Notes under the pieces: model-generated
The model's input: only the letters and a program-made list of their open reading frames with translations
Databases searched by the model: none
What the model was told of the DNA's origin: nothing
Shown here: in pieces, positions 6,845 to 10,339 of the stretch
Numbering within the stretch: the first letter of the stretch is position 1
How the letters are laid out: the number at the start of each line of letters is the position of its first letter
Assembly: GCA_946885815.1 (NCBI GenBank)
Contig: CAMPHE010000036.1
Span: 1 to 10,339, forward strand
DNA length: 10,339 bases
Direction of reading: 5' to 3'
From: an uncultured Arenimonas sp.
GTDB lineage: Bacteria; Pseudomonadota; Gammaproteobacteria; Xanthomonadales; Xanthomonadaceae
Translations under genes and position numbers: made by a program

Positions 6845-8133
6845 GCCCGCCGCTGGTCGAAGCGCGCGGCCTGTGCAAGCGCTATCCGGTGCTGGGGCAT
6901 CGCGGCGACCGCATGGCGGCGCTGTGGGACGTCGTTCGCGGACGCGCGCCGCGTCGCGTCGCCAGTGTGCTCGAGGAGGTGTCGTTCACCGTGCGCCCCG
7001 GCGAATCGCTGGCGATCGTCGGCGAGAACGGCGCCGGCAAGTCGACACTGCTCAAGCTGGTCACCGGCGTGCTGACGCCCAGCGCGGGCAAGGTCACCAC
7101 GCGCGGCCGCGTCGGCGCGCTGCTGGAACTCGGCGCCGGGTTCCATCCCGAACTCAGCGGTCGCGCGAACGTGCGGATGACCGCGGCGCTGTACGGCCTC
7201 GACGCCGCGACGCTGGCGGCGAAGCTGCCGGAGATCGAGGCGTTCGCCGACATCGGCGCGTACCTCGACGAGCCGGTGAAGCATTACTCGTCGGGCATGG
7301 TCGTGCGGCTCGGCTTCGCGACGATCGCCGCCGTGCGGCCCGACCTGCTGATCACCGACGAGGTGCTGGCGGTCGGCGACGAGAACTTCCAGCGCAAGTG
7401 CATCCGCTGGCTCGACGACTACCTCGCCGGCGGCGGTACGCTGCTGCTCGTGTCGCATTCGATGTACCACGTGCGCAAGCTGTGCCGGCAGGCGATCTGG
7501 CTCGACGGCGGCCGCGTCGCCGCCGCCGGCGACGTGTACGACGTGACGCAGCGCTACCTCGCCGCCCAGGAGGCGCGCGCGCTGGCGAGCGAATCGCCCG
7601 CGACGGCCGGGCGACCGGAAGTGGCGATCGAGTCGACGACCACCACGGAACGCCCGCCCGTAGCAGCGGCTTCAGCCGCGACCACGCCGCTTTCCCCGCA
7701 GGTCCCCGAGCCCGTCGCGGCTGAAGCCGCTCCTGCGGCGGCGCTGGTCGTTTCCCGCGGCGCCTCGCTGCGCCACGAGATCGTCCTCCACGCCCGCGAC
7801 GGCCGGGCGCCGGTGGCGATGGTGGGCTGGCTGAAGGCCGACGGCACCCCGGTTTACGGCACCAGTTCCGAAATCGACGGAGTCGCCGCCGAGCCGCTCG
7901 GCGGCGGCCGGTTCCGGTTCGTCGTCGACTTCCCGTCGCTGCCGATGCTGCCGGGCGCCTACCGCCTGCGCACGATCGCGCTGGATGCCGAAGGCCTGCG
8001 GCTGTTCGACCAGGTCGAGCGCGAAGTGACCGTACGCGGAGAGTCGCGCGAGTTCGGGGTGGTCGCGCTGGCGCACCGCTGGCAGGGCCCCGCAGGAGGG
8101 CCGCCCGCAGCCCCCGAAGCGCCGCCCGCATGA
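6841..8133 (+). CDS. wzt: Polysaccharide ABC exporter ATPase with carbohydrate-binding domain (Wzt-like)
   Basis: A 430-residue ATP-binding subunit, starting at a GTG with a strong GGAGGA site. The ABC domain spans about 5-245: Walker A GENGAGKST (61-69), GALLELGAGFHPELSGRANV (92-111, typical of O-antigen and teichoic-acid exporters), signature YSSGM (149-153), Walker B with catalytic Glu PDLLITDE (167-174) and the switch His in LVSHS (206). A low-complexity Ala/Pro/Thr linker (about 246-305) contains an in-frame inverted pair of REP-like palindromes. The C-terminal domain (about 306-415) is beta-rich, with VAMVGWLKADGTPVYGTSSE and PGAYRLRTIAL. It fits the Wzt C-terminal carbohydrate-binding fold that recognises the glycan's non-reducing end in E. 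coli O8/O9a-type systems. A Pro/Ala tail ends the protein. It forms the exporter with the preceding permease. The next gene overlaps by 4 nt. Confidence 0.94.
   Translation: MSPPLVEARGLCKRYPVLGHRGDRMAALWDVVRGRAPRRVASVLEEVSFTVRPGESLAIVGENGAGKSTLLKLVTGVLTPSAGKVTTRGRVGALLELGAGFHPELSGRANVRMTAALYGLDAATLAAKLPEIEAFADIGAYLDEPVKHYSSGMVVRLGFATIAAVRPDLLITDEVLAVGDENFQRKCIRWLDDYLAGGGTLLLVSHSMYHVRKLCRQAIWLDGGRVAAAGDVYDVTQRYLAAQEARALASESPATAGRPEVAIESTTTTERPPVAAASAATTPLSPQVPEPVAAEAAPAAALVVSRGASLRHEIVLHARDGRAPVAMVGWLKADGTPVYGTSSEIDGVAAEPLGGGRFRFVVDFPSLPMLPGAYRLRTIALDAEGLRLFDQVEREVTVRGESREFGVVALAHRWQGPAGGPPAAPEAPPA
7660..7736. repeat. Inverted pair of REP-like palindromes inside wzt
   Basis: Two 23-nt arms, 7660-7682 and 7714-7736, are inverted copies of each other (21 of 23 identical) separated by 31 nt. 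Each arm contains the hairpin core GCGGCTTCAGCCGC (6-bp stem GCGGCT/AGCCGC). The first arm begins with GTAG; the second, read on the minus strand, begins with the one-base variant GCAG. A GTAG-headed stem-loop is the layout of REP elements in Xanthomonadaceae (the SMAG repeats of Stenotrophomonas) that are mobilised by RAYT transposases. Both arms are read in frame, as Wzt residues 274-281 and 292-299. No other copy was seen in the window and no RAYT gene is present. Confidence 0.75.
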
Positions 8134-8984
8134 CCTCGCTCCCCACCGTCATCGTCCCGGTCCACAACGCGCTCGAAGCACTCGACGCCTGCCTCGCGTC
8201 GCTCGACCGCACGCTGCCTGCCGGCGCCCCGGTGCTGGTCGCCGACGACGCGAGTTCCGACCCCCGGATCGCGCCGATGCTCGCGTCGTGGGCATCGCGC
8301 ACGGCCCTGGCTGCGCGCGTCGTCCGCCGCGAGCGCAATCTCGGCTTCCCGGCGAACTGCAACGCCGCCTTCGCCGAGACCGGCGACGCCGACGTCGTGC
8401 TGCTCAATTCCGACACCGTGACCACGCCGGGCTGGCTCGCGCGGCTCGCGGAGTGCGTCGCGTCGGACCCGCGCATCGCCACCGCCACGCCGTGGTCGAA
8501 CAACGCCGAGATCTGCTCCTTCCCCCGTTTCTGCGAGAACAACCCGCCGCCCGAACACGCCGACGCGCTCGCCGACGCCGCGGCCGGGATGCCACGTGAA
8601 TTCCCCGATCTGCCGACCGCCGTGGGCTTCTGCATGGTCGTCCGCCGCGAAGCGCTGCGGGCGATCGGCGATTTCGACGCCGCCACGTTCGGCGCCGGCT
8701 ACGGCGAGGAGAACGACCTGAGCCTGCGCGCGGCGTCGATGGGCTGGCGCAACGTGCTCTGCCCGACGGCGTACGTGGTCCATCACGGTGGCGCGTCGTT
8801 CGCGCCGCTGGGGCTGGCGCCGAACGGCGACGGGCTCGCCCGGCTGCTGGCGCGCTGGCCCGACTACCACGAGCGCGTCGCCCGCTTCATCCTCGACGAC
8901 CCGCTGCGGCCGTTCCGCGAAAAGCTCGCCGGGCGGCTGGCGGCGCTGGACGCCGCAGGACCGCAGCGCGACCTGTTCGCCTAG
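8130..8984 (+). CDS. Family 2 glycosyltransferase
   Basis: A 284-residue GT-A fold enzyme, expected to transfer a sugar from a nucleotide donor onto the growing lipid-linked glycan at the cytoplasmic face. Motifs in order: TVIVPVHNALEALDACLASL (6-25), the nucleotide-binding aspartates VADDAS (37-42), RERNLGFPANCNAAF (67-81), the metal-binding variant LLNSDT (91-96), GFCMVVRREAL with GDFD (166-183), and the probable catalytic acid region GYGEENDLSLRA (190-201). The last 80 residues hold HHGGASF and a charged helical end with no membrane segments. The pattern resembles rhamnosyltransferase-like GT2 enzymes of O-antigen clusters, but donor and linkage cannot be told from sequence. It begins in the wzt stop (ATGA, 4 nt overlap) and ends in TAG, 9 nt before the methyltransferase. 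Confidence 0.9.
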   Translation: MTSLPTVIVPVHNALEALDACLASLDRTLPAGAPVLVADDASSDPRIAPMLASWASRTALAARVVRRERNLGFPANCNAAFAETGDADVVLLNSDTVTTPGWLARLAECVASDPRIATATPWSNNAEICSFPRFCENNPPPEHADALADAAAGMPREFPDLPTAVGFCMVVRREALRAIGDFDAATFGAGYGEENDLSLRAASMGWRNVLCPTAYVVHHGGASFAPLGLAPNGDGLARLLARWPDYHERVARFILDDPLRPFREKLAGRLAALDAAGPQRDLFA

Positions 8985-8987
8985 AAT
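8982..8987 (+). promoter_or_regulatory. Possible -10 element, leaderless start of the methyltransferase
   Basis: TAGAAT (5 of 6 to TATAAT) overlaps the stop of the preceding gene and ends 6 nt before the ATG at 8994, where transcription would begin at or next to the start codon. No Shine-Dalgarno sequence is visible and no convincing -35 is seen at normal spacing. It may instead be only the TAG stop in an AT-richer junction. Confidence 0.33.
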
Positions 8988-8993
8988 CGCGAC

Positions 8994-9854
8994 ATGTCGG
9001 AACCGGTACTGCCCTTCACCGGCGAGCGCTTCACGCCCGAATGCGTCCGCGAGATCGCCCACGAACACTGGCACCGCTACGCGTTCGCGCGGACGCTGGC
9101 GCGCGGCCGGCGCGTGCTCGACGCCGCGTGTGGCGAGGGCTATGGCAGCGCGCTGCTCGCGGCCGCCGGCGCGCGGGTGCTCGGTGTCGACGTCGATCCG
9201 GCCACGATCGCGCATGCGCGCGCGCGCTACGACGGCCTCGACGGCCTGCGCTTCGACGTCGGCGACGCCACCGCGCTCGACGCGCTGCCCGACGCCTCGT
9301 TCGACCTGATCGCCAGCTTCGAAACGCTCGAGCACGTGCGGGAGCAGGCGCGGATGCTCGACGGCTTCGCACGCCTGCTCGCGCCCGGTGGCGTGCTGCT
9401 GGTGTCGACACCCGACCGGCACGAATACACCGACCGCACCGGCGAGGTGAACCCGCATCACGTGCGGGAACTGTATCGCGATGAATTCGAGGCGCTGCTG
9501 GCCCCGCGCTTCGCGGCGCGACGGCTTTACGGGCAGAAGCTGCTGTTCCAGTCGGCGCTGTGGGCGCTGGACGACGGCGGCACCGCCGCCGCGCCGGCTG
9601 ACGACACCGCGCAGCGCCTGACGCATGGCGCCGACGGCATCGCCGACGGCCTGCGATACCCGCCCCTGTATTTCGTCGCCGCCTGCGCCCACGACGCCGC
9701 GGCGCTGGCGGCGCTGCCGGCGCTGTCGCTGTACGGCGACGCGGCCGAAGGCGTGTACGCCGACTATCGCGACGAGGTGCGGCGCGGTCGCGCCGCCGCC
9801 GCCCACATCGCGCATCTGGAGGCGGAACTGGCACGCCTCCGGGGCGCGTCGTGA
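8994..9854 (+). CDS. Class I SAM-dependent methyltransferase of glycan clusters, with coiled-coil tail
   Basis: A 286-residue protein. The N-terminal ERFTPE...EHWHRYAFA (11-32) is typical of methyltransferases found in O-antigen and capsule loci. The Rossmann-like SAM domain follows: motif I VLDAACGEGYGS (41-52), the acidic ribose-binding Asp66 in LGVDVD, GDATALD (90-96), motif II FDLIASFETLEHV (103-115) and motif III LLAPGGVLLVSTPD (128-141). A helical region at about 165-255 has no clear motif. The last 25 residues (AHIAHLEAELARLRG) look like a short coiled coil. The substrate cannot be read directly. The setting next to a Wzt with a sugar-binding domain makes O-methylation of a sugar, possibly at the chain end, the leading guess. 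It starts 9 nt after the upstream gene and overlaps the next gene by 4 nt. It could also modify an internal sugar or a nucleotide-sugar. Confidence 0.87.
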   Translation: MSEPVLPFTGERFTPECVREIAHEHWHRYAFARTLARGRRVLDAACGEGYGSALLAAAGARVLGVDVDPATIAHARARYDGLDGLRFDVGDATALDALPDASFDLIASFETLEHVREQARMLDGFARLLAPGGVLLVSTPDRHEYTDRTGEVNPHHVRELYRDEFEALLAPRFAARRLYGQKLLFQSALWALDDGGTAAAPADDTAQRLTHGADGIADGLRYPPLYFVAACAHDAAALAALPALSLYGDAAEGVYADYRDEVRRGRAAAAHIAHLEAELARLRGAS

Positions 9855-10339
9855 GCCAGCTCACCGTCTCGCTCGAGGCCGACGGCGTCGGCATCAGCGA
9901 CATCGGCGTGGTGGTCGTCACGCATGCCAGCGCGTCGACGATCGAGGCGTGCCTGACGCGGCTGCTTTCGGCGCGCGACGTGTTCCGCGTGGTGGTGATC
10001 GACAACGCGTCGCCGGACGACACCGTCGCGCGCGTCGCGAAGATCGCCGAACGCGAACCGCGGCTGACGCTGGTCGCGAACGACGACAACCGGGGCTTCG
10101 CCGCGAGCTGCAACCAGGGCGCGACCGCGATCTCCGCGCCGTGGGTCGCGTTCGTGAACCCGGACCTGTACGTCGAGCGCGACACGCTGTCGCGCCTCGT
10201 ACGCCATGCGCGCGCGCGCGCCGGCGCCGGCCTGCTCGGCGTCGAGCTGGTCGACGGGAACGAAGCGGTCGATCCGGCCTCGCGGCGCGCCGATCCGTCG
10301 CTGCGCGAGCAGCTGATGAGCTTCGGCCGTCGCGACAAC
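9851..10339 (+). CDS. Glycosyltransferase family 2, WbbL/rhamnosyltransferase-like (3'-truncated)
   Basis: The first 163 residues of a GT-A enzyme; the frame is open to the right edge. The GTG start overlaps the methyltransferase stop by 4 nt (GTGA); no good Shine-Dalgarno sequence is seen, so coupling is likely. After a variable N-terminal segment (1-16) come IGVVVVTHASASTIEACLTRLL (18-39), VVVIDNASPDDT (47-58), NDDNRGFAASCNQGA (77-91) and the metal-site variant WVAFVNPDLYVE (97-108). The NPD in place of DxD, together with the N-x-GFaxxxNxG motif, is characteristic of WbbL-like dTDP-rhamnose:GlcNAc-PP-lipid rhamnosyltransferases and related GT2 enzymes. It probably adds a sugar in the same glycan as the upstream GT2. 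The C-terminal half is outside the window, so membrane segments or a second catalytic domain cannot be excluded. Confidence 0.88.
   Translation, partial: MSQLTVSLEADGVGISDIGVVVVTHASASTIEACLTRLLSARDVFRVVVIDNASPDDTVARVAKIAEREPRLTLVANDDNRGFAASCNQGATAISAPWVAFVNPDLYVERDTLSRLVRHARARAGAGLLGVELVDGNEAVDPASRRADPSLREQLMSFGRRDN

Noticed and set aside
7959..9815. Minus-strand open frame of 618 codons opposite wzt, the glycosyltransferase and the methyltransferase
   Set aside because: Composition is Arg/Gly/Ala-rich without motifs, while all three plus-strand genes show complete, ordered family motifs.
9818..9840. Small hairpin GGAGGC / GCCTCC with an 11-nt loop just before the GTG at 9851
   Set aside because: Only a 6-bp stem with a long loop inside coded coiled-coil residues; such stems are frequent by chance at this GC content, and there is no T tract or other sign of a terminator.
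1..10339. tRNA or rRNA genes, CRISPR arrays, insertion sequences, attachment sites, toxin-antitoxin or defence genes
   Set aside because: The window is tiled by eleven plus-strand protein genes with gaps of at most 10 nt, and none of these features was seen on either strand.

Overview
The window comes from a very GC-rich gammaproteobacterium, most likely a member of the Xanthomonadaceae/Lysobacteraceae (Lysobacter, Luteimonas, Pseudoxanthomonas or a relative). Three things point there. The type II secretion genes run J-K-L-M-N-D, which is the order of the Xanthomonas xps cluster, with a GspC-like 'N' gene placed directly before the secretin. The M and N proteins are of the Xanthomonas type. 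A GTAG-type REP-like palindrome resembling those scattered through this family is present at 7660-7736. No species can be named from the sequence alone.

Positions 2-6063 hold the distal half of a type II secretion (T2SS) operon: the end of gspJ (cut by the window edge), then gspK, gspL, gspM, gspN and gspD. J to N overlap by 1 to 8 nt and are probably translationally coupled. They encode the pseudopilus tip (J, K), the inner-membrane assembly platform (L, M), the GspC-like connector (N) and the outer-membrane secretin (D), which here is a predicted lipoprotein. The missing E, F, G, H and I genes are expected just upstream of the window.

Positions 6074-10339 hold, on the same strand and only 10 nt after gspD, a polysaccharide (O-antigen-like) export and synthesis block. 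It contains the ABC permease wzm, the ATPase wzt with a C-terminal carbohydrate-binding domain, a family-2 glycosyltransferase, a SAM-dependent methyltransferase with a short coiled-coil tail, and the start of a second glycosyltransferase of the WbbL (rhamnosyl) type that runs off the right edge. This is the usual kit for an ABC-transporter-exported glycan. The Wzt carbohydrate-binding domain suggests that a non-reducing-end modification is recognised, and the neighbouring methyltransferase is a candidate for making it.

All eleven genes point right and no gap exceeds 10 nt, so there is no room for terminators and no gene-free stretch. The only two starts that are preceded by a gap and also carry a -10-like hexamer 6 nt before the ATG (gspD and the methyltransferase) may have their own, possibly leaderless, promoters. 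The most distinctive DNA feature is an in-frame inverted pair of REP-like palindromes inside wzt, in the linker between its ATPase and sugar-binding domains. Apart from that the window looks like ordinary, well-formed core and envelope genes; I did not find a convincing new system.
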